A stretch of DNA of 8,417 bases from an uncultured Planctomycetaceae bacterium (GTDB lineage: Bacteria; Planctomycetota; Planctomycetia; Pirellulales; Pirellulaceae): the NCBI GenBank assembly GCA_903927685.1, contig CAIYOB010000444.1, forward strand, positions 1-8,417. Reading direction: 5' to 3'. The number at the start of each line of letters is the position of its first letter. Position 1 is the first letter of the stretch. The position numbers and the translations under genes were made by a program. Positions 1-6,448 of this stretch are shown in pieces. The notes beneath the pieces are model-generated. The model saw only the letters and a program-made list of their open reading frames with translations, made no database searches and was not told the origin of the DNA.

Positions 1-1016
1 ATCTTGGGCTGGCCGGCCTCGTCGTGCCACCAGCCGACCACTCGGGCATGATGTGCCAGGGGCTTGGCGGTGGTGATGTTCCAGGACGCTTGCCGGACGC
101 TGGCCGGCAGTCCAGCCACGCCCTCGGCTTGCAGCCGAATCTCCGTCAACTGGCCGCGACGTTCCGGCCGCACGTACTCGCCCCGCGAGAACCCCAAGGC
201 CGCCGCGAGCGAGGGATGCAGCTGGTAGCACACCAGCAGCTTGCCGCCCTGCTCGACATAGTTCACCAAGGCCTGGGCCGTCTCGTCGTTCAAGCGGGGA
301 TTATAGGCCAGCACGGCAACCGGCCGCCGGCCCAACGCCCGGCCTTGCGAAGCGGCGAGCATCCGTTCGTCAAGCGTATCGGCAGTCAGCCCCAGGTTTG
401 TGAGCATCCCCTCCAACTCGTCGACAAATCCGCGGGCCGAGCGCAGTTCCGCATCGTCCGCGCCATCGGTGGGCGCCGGAACGATCACTGCCAGATCCTG
501 CTGGACGGCCGCCAACCGCCGCACGCGAATGACGGCGTTGGCCAGGGCGGACCGGTCGCCACGCCAGAACGCGATCCGGATCCCGTCGATCTTGTCCCAG
601 CCCGCCGGAGACTCCTCGGTGCGGAACGAAGACTTGGGAAAGGCCAGCCGTTGCCAGCCGGGTTTGGTCGCCTGACCGCCGGCGCCATACCAGCCGTTTA
701 CGCTGTGGAAGTACAAGGTCACATGAGCCAGCGCCTCGGGCGGTTCGGCTTGCGCTTCAAGCGCAAAACCTCCGGCCGCGGTCAAGTCCAGTTCGACGCG
801 CCGATCCAGGCACACCCGTGGCAGATCCGGCTGCTCTTGAAACGGTGCCGACAGTTGCAGCACTGCCCGGCCTTCGGCATCGGCGACCTGGACGCTCGGC
901 TTGGCCGGCGTGGAGGTCCAGACGACCTCGGCCGTAGCGGTGTCGGCGTAGCGGAAGTCATCGAGGACATCTTCGTTCAGGCTGAGCGTAAGCAGAGCGA
1001 ATGCCAGTGGATTCAT
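1..1016 (-). CDS. Partial gene (5' part): predicted exported protein with sugar-binding-like and amidotransferase-like domains
   Basis: Reading the minus strand from the ATG at 1016-1014 gives 338 uninterrupted codons that continue past the left edge. The start is supported by an AGGAG seven bases upstream (complement of 1024-1028). The N-terminus (MNPLAFALLTLSL) is a short hydrophobic stretch that could be a weak export signal, although it lacks the usual basic residues. Residues about 18-170 are rich in beta-type segments (for example VTLYFHSVNGWY at 99-110 and GWDKIDGIRIAFWRG at 139-153), as in galactose-binding-like jelly-roll domains. Residues about 174-275 alternate strands and helices (DLAVIVPA, PVAVLAYNP, YVEQGGKLLVCY), like the class I amidotransferase/ThuA-type fold often found in planctomycete glycosidase-related proteins. 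I cannot name the family; the catalytic part, if any, lies outside the window. Family 10-like glycosylhydrolase or beta-galactosidase-related are guesses. The coding assignment is firm, the function is not. It is transcribed divergently from the dehydrogenase gene. Confidence 0.82.
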   Translation of the reverse strand, partial: MNPLAFALLTLSLNEDVLDDFRYADTATAEVVWTSTPAKPSVQVADAEGRAVLQLSAPFQEQPDLPRVCLDRRVELDLTAAGGFALEAQAEPPEALAHVTLYFHSVNGWYGAGGQATKPGWQRLAFPKSSFRTEESPAGWDKIDGIRIAFWRGDRSALANAVIRVRRLAAVQQDLAVIVPAPTDGADDAELRSARGFVDELEGMLTNLGLTADTLDERMLAASQGRALGRRPVAVLAYNPRLNDETAQALVNYVEQGGKLLVCYQLHPSLAAALGFSRGEYVRPERRGQLTEIRLQAEGVAGLPASVRQASWNITTAKPLAHHARVVGWWHDEAGQPK

Positions 1017-1023
1017 CGTAATG

Positions 1024-1028
1024 CTCCT
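1024..1028 (-). promoter_or_regulatory. Ribosome binding site of the leftmost minus-strand gene
   Basis: The minus strand reads AGGAG followed by a seven-base spacer and ATG at 1016. This near-ideal Shine-Dalgarno fixes the start of the leftmost gene and argues against the large plus-strand reading frame over the same bases. Confidence 0.75.
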
Positions 1029-1086
1029 GTCGTCGTTCAGCGGAAGGGCTCAGGCATACCCCCCGTGCCTCCGCCCGCACTTGCCC

Positions 1087-1115
1087 TTGGCCGATTCGCG
1101 GGCAGTCGATACATT
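1087..1115 (+). promoter_or_regulatory. Weak sigma-70-like promoter candidate for the dehydrogenase gene
   Basis: TTGGCC (1087-1092) and TACATT (1110-1115) are separated by 17 bases. Each matches four of six positions of the sigma-70 consensus. A transcript would start near 1122 and have a leader of about 65 bases before the ATG at 1186. The match is weak and in GC-rich DNA could be chance. No convincing counterpart was seen for the divergent minus-strand gene. Confidence 0.27.
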
Positions 1116-1132
1116 CGCCATTGTGCTGCATG

Positions 1133-1151
1133 GCCCCGGGGCTGTACAGCC
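1133..1151. repeat. Two overlapping perfect palindromes in the divergent intergenic region
   Basis: GCCCCGGGGC (1133-1142) is a perfect 10-base palindrome. It overlaps GGCTGTACAGCC (1140-1151), a perfect 12-base palindrome. Both sit in the 169-base gap between two divergent genes, just downstream of the candidate promoter and about 35 bases before the dehydrogenase start. A dimeric repressor site is possible. Single palindromes of this length also arise by chance a few times per 10 kb in GC-rich DNA. Confidence 0.4.
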
Positions 1152-1185
1152 GTCGTCAAGCCTCCGGCTCGAAGGGATTCTCCGC

Positions 1186-2247
1186 ATGGATGTTCGCGAC
1201 AAAGTCTTCGTCACCGGCGCCACCGGGTTTATTGGCACGCGTCTGGTCCAGGCTTTGGTCGAGCAGGGCCAGCGGGTACGGGCGCTCAGCCGCCGCGACC
1301 GCATCGAGCCGCCGCCCGGTCTTGGCCCCGGCCAGCCCGGACCGCTGGAACACGAATTCGTCGAGATCGTCCGCGGCGACATTACGGACCTGGATTCGCT
1401 ACAGCGCGGCATGGACGGCTGCAACCGCGTGTTTCACTTGGCCGCGTATGCCAAGAATTGGGCTCCCGATCCCCAGATTTACTACCGTTTGAACGTCGAG
1501 GGCATGCGAAACGTCTTTCACGCTGCCCGACGGCAAGGCGTCGCGCGGGTGGTCTGGACCTCCAGTATCGTCACGCTCGGCCCGACCCTACCGGGAGTGC
1601 TGGGCAACGAGATGATGCCCCGCAGCACGCCAGCATACCTGACGGAATACGAGGAGACCAAGGCGCTTGCCGAACAGGAGGCTTTGCGGGCGGCGGCCGA
1701 GGGCTTTCCGGTGGTGATTGTGAATCCGACTCGGGTCTATGGCCCGGGCCATCTGACCGAAGGCAATGCGCTGGCGCGGCTGATTGACGACTATGATCGA
1801 GGTCGCGTGCCCGTGCTGTTGAACCGGGGTGTTAATCTGGGCAATTACGTTCTGGTGGACGATGTCGTGCAAGGCCACCTGCTGGCCATGGAACGTGGAC
1901 GGACCGGCGAACGGTACATCCTGGGCGGCGAAAACGCCTCGCTGAAGCAGTTTTTCCGCACGGTCGACCGCGTCAGCGGCAAAAGCCACTGGCAGATTCC
2001 CCTGCTGCATTTCACGCCGCTGCTATTCGCCTGGCTCCAGAAAAAACGAGCCCAGTGGTTTGGCGTGTACCCCACGATTACGCCCGGCTGGGTCCGAACG
2101 TTTCTCGTCGATTGGGCCTTCTGCTCGGAAAAAGCCGAATGCGAGCTGGGGTACCGTCCGACGCCGCTGGAAGACGGCGTCCGGCTTACCTACCAGTGGC
2201 TGCAGCGGGTCCGCCAGCAGCCCGGCGGTCACGCAGCGACAGGATAG
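1186..2247 (+). CDS. NAD(P)-dependent epimerase/dehydratase-like extended short-chain dehydrogenase
   Basis: A 353-residue cytoplasmic oxidoreductase of the extended SDR superfamily. The dinucleotide-binding motif TGATGFIG is at residues 10-17, an acidic GDITD (64-68) fits the adenine-binding loop, and the catalytic set is TSS (125-127) with YEETK (155-159). PTRVYGPG (181-188) is the usual substrate-pocket segment after the active site. The family is closest in style to dihydroflavonol-4-reductase-like and HpnA-like (hopanoid-associated) enzymes; the substrate cannot be read from sequence. Residues about 270-284 (IPLLHFTPLLFAWLQ) form a hydrophobic patch that may associate with membrane or lipid substrate. 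The start at 1186 is chosen because GAAGGG (1171-1176) lies nine bases upstream and the fold begins at once. The frame stays open back to 1021, but those 55 codons overlap the divergent gene's ribosome-binding region and add nothing SDR-like. It is transcribed alone, away from the minus-strand gene, with 167 bases before hppA. No neighbouring hopanoid genes are visible, so I give no symbol. Confidence 0.88.
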   Translation: MDVRDKVFVTGATGFIGTRLVQALVEQGQRVRALSRRDRIEPPPGLGPGQPGPLEHEFVEIVRGDITDLDSLQRGMDGCNRVFHLAAYAKNWAPDPQIYYRLNVEGMRNVFHAARRQGVARVVWTSSIVTLGPTLPGVLGNEMMPRSTPAYLTEYEETKALAEQEALRAAAEGFPVVIVNPTRVYGPGHLTEGNALARLIDDYDRGRVPVLLNRGVNLGNYVLVDDVVQGHLLAMERGRTGERYILGGENASLKQFFRTVDRVSGKSHWQIPLLHFTPLLFAWLQKKRAQWFGVYPTITPGWVRTFLVDWAFCSEKAECELGYRPTPLEDGVRLTYQWLQRVRQQPGGHAATG

Positions 2248-2363
2248 GCTCAGCCCGTCCCGGTCCCCTTGATTCTTGGCGATTTTGTCCTTACGCTCTG
2301 CTTTCGATTCAGGATCTTTTCTGCCCGCGAAACACCCCCTAGTGCATCCGCTCTCAGAATATA

Positions 2364-2369
2364 TATACT
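2364..2369 (+). promoter_or_regulatory. Candidate -10 box of the hppA promoter
   Basis: TATACT at 2364-2369 matches five of six -10 consensus bases and lies in a conspicuous AT pocket (ATATATATACTT, 2359-2370) within otherwise GC-rich DNA. The start of transcription would be near 2376, giving a leader of about 40 bases. No good -35 hexamer lies 16-18 bases upstream, so either an activator or a divergent -35 is implied. The rest of the 2248-2414 gap shows no terminator-like hairpin for the dehydrogenase gene. Confidence 0.42.
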
Positions 2370-2404
2370 TTGCGGTCTAGTACCCTGTTCTTACACGAAA
2401 GGTT

Positions 2405-2411
2405 AAGAGGT
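2405..2411 (+). promoter_or_regulatory. Ribosome binding site of hppA
   Basis: AAGAGGT at 2405-2411 ends three bases before the ATG at 2415. It decides between this ATG and an in-frame TTG at 2370, which overlaps the -10 box and has no Shine-Dalgarno sequence. Confidence 0.6.
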
Positions 2412-2414
2412 CCC

Positions 2415-5009
2415 ATGTTAGGTAGAATCCGAGGTGCGGTACAAAGTAAGCACGCCAGGACGGCATTCCTGCTTGCCCTGTCTCTGGCATTCTTGGGGGG
2501 CTATCTGTGGCTTCCTGCGTTTGCGAGCGAGGCGGAGACGGCGGCGGCGGCGCCGGCCGCCCACGGCCACGGCGAGGCTTTCAAGTTCTTTGAGCCGTTG
2601 CTGAACCACGAAAAGTACAATGCCTTGGAACGTACGGGCCTGATCGCCGTGCTGATCATCGCCATCATCGGGTTGGCGTATGCCTTGATGCTCCGGAGCC
2701 AGGTCTTGAAGGCTCCCCAGGGCACCAAGAAGATGCAGGATATCGCCGACGCGGTTCGCGAGGGCGCCAACGCCTACCTGGGGGCCCAGTTCCGTAAGAT
2801 CGGCCCGTTGATCATCGTGATCACGGTCGCCTTGTACTTTACCAAGTATCAAGATCCGGTCTTTGCTTGGGGCCGGGCCGGGGCGTTCCTGGTCGGTGCG
2901 TTGTTCAGCTGGTGCGTCGGTTTCGTCGGCATGCGGCTGGCGACCGCCGGCAACCTGCGCGTGGCCACCGCCGCTCGCAACAGCTACGGCGAAGCCATGC
3001 AGCTGGGCTACCGCACCGGGACGGTGGCGGGCATGTTGACCGACGGCTTGGGCCTGCTCGGCGGCACGTGCATCTTCCTGATCTACGGCGAACAAGCCTA
3101 TGAAGCGTTGCTCGGGTTCGGTTTCGGCGGGACTCTGTTGGCGTTGTTCATGCGTGTCGGCGGCGGTATTTACACCAAGGCGGCGGACGTCGGTGCGGAC
3201 CTGGTTGGCAAGGTCGAGGCCGACATTCCCGAGGACGATCCTCGCAATGCGGCGACCATCGCGGACAACGTCGGCGACAACGTCGGTGACTGTGCCGGTA
3301 TGGCGGCCGACATTTTTGAGTCGTATGAAGTGACCATCGTCGCGGCGATGATCCTGGGCATGGCCAGTTTCGGCCACAAGGGCGTGATCTTCCCGTTGCT
3401 GGTCCGCGGCATCGGCGTGCTTGGTTCGATCATCAGCACCTACACCGTCAAGGCGGGTCCGAACGACACGTCCGACACGGCCCTGCACAGCGTCCATCGC
3501 GGGTTCTGGATCGGGTCCGCCATCTCCGTGGCCGGCTTTGTGATCCTCGGCTTGGCTTACTTGCGGTTCGACCCGGCCTACTTTGTGCAGTACCCGCAAG
3601 CCGCGAGCGGTTTCACCCTGAACGACAACCACGAGATCATCGGCGGTTGGTACATGCTGCTGGGTGCGGACACGCGGCCGATCATCACCTGCTTTATCGG
3701 CATCGTGTTGGCCATTGCGTTGAACAAGCTGACCAGCTATTACACCCACACCAGCCATCCCCCGGTCAAGAGCCTGGCCCGCGCTTGCGAGACCGGCCAT
3801 GCGACGAACATCATTCAAGGTTTTGCGGTCGGCTATGAATCGGCCGTGATGGCCACGATCGTGCTGGCGGCGGCGATTGCCCTGTCGGTCTTCTGCTACA
3901 CCGGGACGTCGGCGGTCTTTGTCGCGTACGGCGTGGCGATGGCCGGCATCGGGATGCTGACCTTGACCGGCAACACCATCTCGATGGACGTGTTCGGGCC
4001 GGTCGCCGACAATGCCAATGGCATCGGCGAAATGGGCTACGAACGCGAAGAGATGGGCGAAGAGAACTACAAGCGGGCGCGGCAGATCCTGGCCGACTTG
4101 GACGCGGTGGGCAACACCACCAAGGCCGAGACGAAGGGGATCGCGATCGGTTCGGCCGTGATCGCGGCCGTGTCGATGTTCGCGAGCTTCATCGCCACCC
4201 TGGCCATGGGCTCGGAAGAGAAGATCATGGAAATGTCCCAGGCCCAGTACGACAAGTACTCGGCGCTGTTGACGGTTGCCGAGCCGAAGGTGCTGATCGG
4301 CCTGCTGATCGGCGGTACGGTGCCCTGGTTGTTCAGCTCGATGCTGATCCGGGCCGTGGGCCGGGCGGCGTTTTACATCATTAAGGAATGCCGCATCCAG
4401 TTCCGCGACAAGGAGATCTGGGCCGGCACGAAGAAGCCGGACTACGGGCGGGTGGTGGATCTATGCACCAACGCTGCCCAGAGCGAATTGATCGGCCCGG
4501 CGCTGCTGGGCGTGCTCAGCCCGATCCTGGTCGGCTTGCTGCTGGGCCCGTTCGCCCTGGGTGGTTTCCTGGCTGGCATGATCGTGTCGGGCGTGATGCT
4601 CGGCGTGTTCATGGCCAACGCCGGCGGGGCGTGGGACAACGCCAAGAAGATGATCGAAGACGAGCCGCGGGATCCGGCCCAGAATCTGGGCAAGGGCTCG
4701 GAGAAACATCGCGCCGCCGTCACCGGCGACACGGTCGGGGATCCTCTGAAGGACACGGCCGGCCCGGCCATCAACCCGATGGTCAAGGTGATGAACATGG
4801 TGGCCATGCTCTCGCTGACCAGCGTGGTGCTGTCCTACAACATGGCCGGGGACATCAACCCCGCCACGGGCACTCCGCCCAACGGGTTCATCGGCGCCAT
4901 GCTGTGCCTCGTCTTCATCGGCCTGATCGTCTGGGCGATCCGGAATTCCAAGAAGGAAACCGCGTCGATGGCAGACATGGATGCCGAACTGGGCGGCGGC
5001 AAGGGCTAG
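2415..5009 (+). CDS. hppA: Membrane-bound proton-translocating inorganic pyrophosphatase, potassium-independent type
   Basis: Couples hydrolysis of pyrophosphate to phosphate with ion pumping out of the cytoplasm, so it recovers biosynthetic pyrophosphate energy as a proton gradient. From the ATG at 2415 the protein has 864 residues, against roughly 660-720 for typical bacterial members. Signature parts are intact. The substrate loop at 258-278 contains DVGADLVGKVE and IPEDDPRN. It is followed by DNVGDNVGDCAGMAAD (284-299), GNTTKAETKG (566-575), GGAWDNAKK (737-745) and GDTVGDPLKDTAGPAINP (771-788). Lysine 570 and threonine 573 fall at the positions (K460/T463 in the usual numbering) that mark potassium-independent proton pumps. 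Residues 1-37 resemble a signal peptide (basic start, hydrophobic core, AFA before the cut). They are followed by an Ala/His-rich stretch, then the first core helix at about 73-93. After the usual last helix (about 786-808) there is a further hydrophobic helix (about 825-843) and a charged tail. It has its own -10 candidate and is closed by a strong terminator. Family assignment is certain; ion specificity is inferred. Confidence 0.97.
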   Translation: MLGRIRGAVQSKHARTAFLLALSLAFLGGYLWLPAFASEAETAAAAPAAHGHGEAFKFFEPLLNHEKYNALERTGLIAVLIIAIIGLAYALMLRSQVLKAPQGTKKMQDIADAVREGANAYLGAQFRKIGPLIIVITVALYFTKYQDPVFAWGRAGAFLVGALFSWCVGFVGMRLATAGNLRVATAARNSYGEAMQLGYRTGTVAGMLTDGLGLLGGTCIFLIYGEQAYEALLGFGFGGTLLALFMRVGGGIYTKAADVGADLVGKVEADIPEDDPRNAATIADNVGDNVGDCAGMAADIFESYEVTIVAAMILGMASFGHKGVIFPLLVRGIGVLGSIISTYTVKAGPNDTSDTALHSVHRGFWIGSAISVAGFVILGLAYLRFDPAYFVQYPQAASGFTLNDNHEIIGGWYMLLGADTRPIITCFIGIVLAIALNKLTSYYTHTSHPPVKSLARACETGHATNIIQGFAVGYESAVMATIVLAAAIALSVFCYTGTSAVFVAYGVAMAGIGMLTLTGNTISMDVFGPVADNANGIGEMGYEREEMGEENYKRARQILADLDAVGNTTKAETKGIAIGSAVIAAVSMFASFIATLAMGSEEKIMEMSQAQYDKYSALLTVAEPKVLIGLLIGGTVPWLFSSMLIRAVGRAAFYIIKECRIQFRDKEIWAGTKKPDYGRVVDLCTNAAQSELIGPALLGVLSPILVGLLLGPFALGGFLAGMIVSGVMLGVFMANAGGAWDNAKKMIEDEPRDPAQNLGKGSEKHRAAVTGDTVGDPLKDTAGPAINPMVKVMNMVAMLSLTSVVLSYNMAGDINPATGTPPNGFIGAMLCLVFIGLIVWAIRNSKKETASMADMDAELGGGKG

Positions 5010-5046
5010 TCCAGTAGACGTGACGACAGGTGGCTGAAAGACCGCG

Positions 5047-5081
5047 AACGCGGAGTGCTCCGGCACTCCGCGTTTCTTTTT
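5047..5081 (+). terminator. Intrinsic terminator after hppA
   Basis: A perfect 12-base stem (5047-5058 pairing with 5063-5074) closes on a TCCG loop. With its C-G closing pair this is a UNCG-type tetraloop, known to be very stable in RNA. A T-rich run (TTTCTTTTT, 5073-5081) follows. It lies 37 bases after the hppA stop codon and separates the hppA transcript from the pnt operon. Confidence 0.92.
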
Positions 5082-5089
5082 GGCCCGGC

Positions 5090-5130
5090 GGCGGAAAGCC
5101 AGTCTTTTCCCGCGGCGGCGGCTTTACGCC
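5090..5130. repeat. Inverted repeat upstream of pntAA, possible operator
   Basis: GGCGGAAAGCC (5090-5100) and GGCTTTACGCC (5120-5130) are inverted copies of an 11-base half-site, read as GGCGKAAAGCC on each strand, with one mismatch. They are 19 bases apart. The right half covers the -35 candidate of the pnt promoter, which would suit a repressor site. The size, symmetry and location are observed; the function is a guess. Confidence 0.35.
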
Positions 5131-5150
5131 CGTCGGGGCGGTGTTAAACT
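5123..5150 (+). promoter_or_regulatory. Candidate promoter of the pnt operon
   Basis: TTTACG (5123-5128) and TAAACT (5145-5150) are 16 bases apart. Each matches four of six consensus bases, and a TG at 5142-5143 gives an extended -10 (TGTTAAACT). The transcript would start near 5157 with a leader of about 70 bases. Its placement directly after the hppA terminator and before pntAA supports it more than the hexamers do. Confidence 0.42.
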
Positions 5151-5226
5151 ATTGGTTTTGGGCTGAGTCTACCTGGGGATGCATGCCGCGACGGCGGCCC
5201 CGGGCCGGTGACCGAAAGAGGATGTT

Positions 5227-6360
5227 ATGAAGATCGCAGTACCGAAGGAAAGCCGGAAAGGCGAGCTGCGTGTGGCGCTCGTGCCCGAATCCTGCAAGAA
5301 GTTGATAGGCAAGGGGATTTCGTTGACGGTGGAGAGCGGAGCCGGTTTGGCCTCGTGTTTCGCCGACGACGCGTTCCGGGCGGTGGGGGCGACCATCGAA
5401 AGCGATCCCGGCAAGCTGTACGGCGAGGCCGATCTGGTGCTGACAGTCCAGCCGCCGACGCCAGCCGCGGTGGCGCGCTGCCGCGAGGGGGCGATGCTGC
5501 TGGGAACGCTGCTGCCGATCAAGAACCTGGAGGCCGTGCGGGCGCTGGCCGAGCGCAAGGTCACGGCCTTTTCGACCGACTGCATCCCGCGCATCACGCG
5601 GGCCCAGTCGATGGACACGCTGTCGGCGATGTCCAACATCGCCGGCTACAAGGCCGTGCTGATTGCCGCCAACGAGTTGGCCAAGTACTTTCCGATGTTC
5701 ACGACCGCTGCCGGAACCATCTTTGCCGCCAAGGTGTTCGTGATCGGCGCCGGGGTGGCCGGCTTGCAGGCGATCGCGACCGCCAAGCGTTTGGGGGCGG
5801 TGGTCACGGCGACCGATACACGCAGCGTGGTGGCCGAACAGGTGCAGAGCGTGGGCGGCAAGTTCGTCGCCGTGGAAAGCGAGGAAGACGCCCAGACGGC
5901 CAGCGGGTACGCCAAGGAGCTGTCGGCGGACTTCTATCGCAAGCAAGGCGAACTGATCGACGCCCAGTGCGCCGCGAATGACGTGGTCATCACGACCGCC
6001 CTGATCGGCGGCGTCAAGGCGCCACGGCTGATCTCGCGCGAGACGGTGCTCAAGATGCAGCCCGGTTCGGTGATTGTGGATCTCGCCGCCGAGGCCGGTG
6101 GAAACTGCGAACTGACCCGCCCGGGCGAGACGGTGGTCGAGAACGGCGTGAAAATCATCGGCCCCTTGGATCTGCCGTCCAGCATGCCCCGCGACGCCAG
6201 CACGCTGTATTCCCGCAACCTGACGACTTTCGTCCTGGCATTCTGGCAGGACAATTCCTTCCGCCTGGATCTGGCCGACGAGATCCAGAAGGGAGCCGCC
6301 GTCACGCACGACGGACAGGTGCTTCACGAGGCGGCCCGTGCGGCGTTGGGGGTAGCCTGA
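5227..6360 (+). CDS. pntAA: NAD(P) transhydrogenase subunit alpha, part 1 (NAD(H)-binding domain I)
   Basis: This 377-residue soluble domain I binds NADH and passes hydride to NADP+ on domain III of PntB, at the cytoplasmic face of the membrane complex. The N-terminal MKIAVPKE and RVALVPE (15-21) are typical of the alanine dehydrogenase/PNT family. NAD contacts known from the Rhodospirillum enzyme are conserved with constant spacing: Arg122, Gln127, Asp130 and Ser133, within RAQSMDTLSAMSNIAGY. The Rossmann motif GAGVAGL is at 174-180, with Asp197 in TDTR at the end of the second strand. GYAKE (227-231) is the mobile loop with its tyrosine. DLAAEAGGNCELT (285-297) is also diagnostic. There are no membrane helices, so this is the split-subunit form and not the fused E. 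coli type. The ATG at 5227 follows AGAGGA (5217-5222) by four bases. It is the first gene of the pnt operon, 88 bases before pntAB. Confidence 0.96.
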   Translation: MKIAVPKESRKGELRVALVPESCKKLIGKGISLTVESGAGLASCFADDAFRAVGATIESDPGKLYGEADLVLTVQPPTPAAVARCREGAMLLGTLLPIKNLEAVRALAERKVTAFSTDCIPRITRAQSMDTLSAMSNIAGYKAVLIAANELAKYFPMFTTAAGTIFAAKVFVIGAGVAGLQAIATAKRLGAVVTATDTRSVVAEQVQSVGGKFVAVESEEDAQTASGYAKELSADFYRKQGELIDAQCAANDVVITTALIGGVKAPRLISRETVLKMQPGSVIVDLAAEAGGNCELTRPGETVVENGVKIIGPLDLPSSMPRDASTLYSRNLTTFVLAFWQDNSFRLDLADEIQKGAAVTHDGQVLHEAARAALGVA

Positions 6361-6435
6361 CCGCTGCCAGCGTCAATCTCGCTGTCGCCCCAGCTGAAGG
6401 GCCGCGACGGCTGAATTCGGATAGACACCCGTAAC

Positions 6436-6441
6436 AAGGAG
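6436..6441 (+). promoter_or_regulatory. Ribosome binding site that fixes the TTG start of pntAB
   Basis: AAGGAG at 6436-6441 is followed by a seven-base spacer and TTG at 6449. The next in-frame ATG (6575) lies after the leader, has no comparable site upstream and would start almost at the first membrane helix. The site therefore argues that the leader is really translated. Confidence 0.8.
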
Positions 6442-6448
6442 ACCAGCG

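Noticed and set aside
1021..1185. Upstream ATG at 1021 as the start of the dehydrogenase
   Set aside because: The 55 extra residues lie over the divergent control region and the other gene's ribosome site. The SDR fold begins immediately after the ATG at 1186.
24..1787. A long open plus-strand frame of 587 codons
   Set aside because: It runs antisense to the leftmost minus-strand gene and then out of frame through the dehydrogenase. Its product is rich in Arg, Gly, Pro and Gln without family motifs, typical of a shadow in GC-rich DNA.
2248..2340. Possible terminator after the dehydrogenase gene
   Set aside because: I looked for a stem with a T-run and found only a short GGCT/AGCC match and unstructured T-rich patches.
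2370..2414. In-frame upstream TTG as the hppA start
   Set aside because: It overlaps the -10 box, lacks a ribosome site and adds residues that do not improve the leader. The ATG at 2415 has AAGAGGT just upstream.
2418..3818. Long minus-strand frame of 466 codons opposite hppA
   Set aside because: It is antisense to highly conserved pyrophosphatase motifs. The product is dominated by Asp, His, Arg, Gln and Gly with no recognisable fold.
5195..5207. Small GC hairpin in the pnt leader, just before the ribosome site
   Set aside because: Only five pairs with a three-base loop; such GC hairpins are frequent by chance here. No riboswitch-like layout surrounds it.
5149..6327. Minus-strand frame of 392 codons opposite pntAA
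   Set aside because: It mirrors the codon pattern of pntAA and would need to read through the pnt promoter region. No motif supports it.
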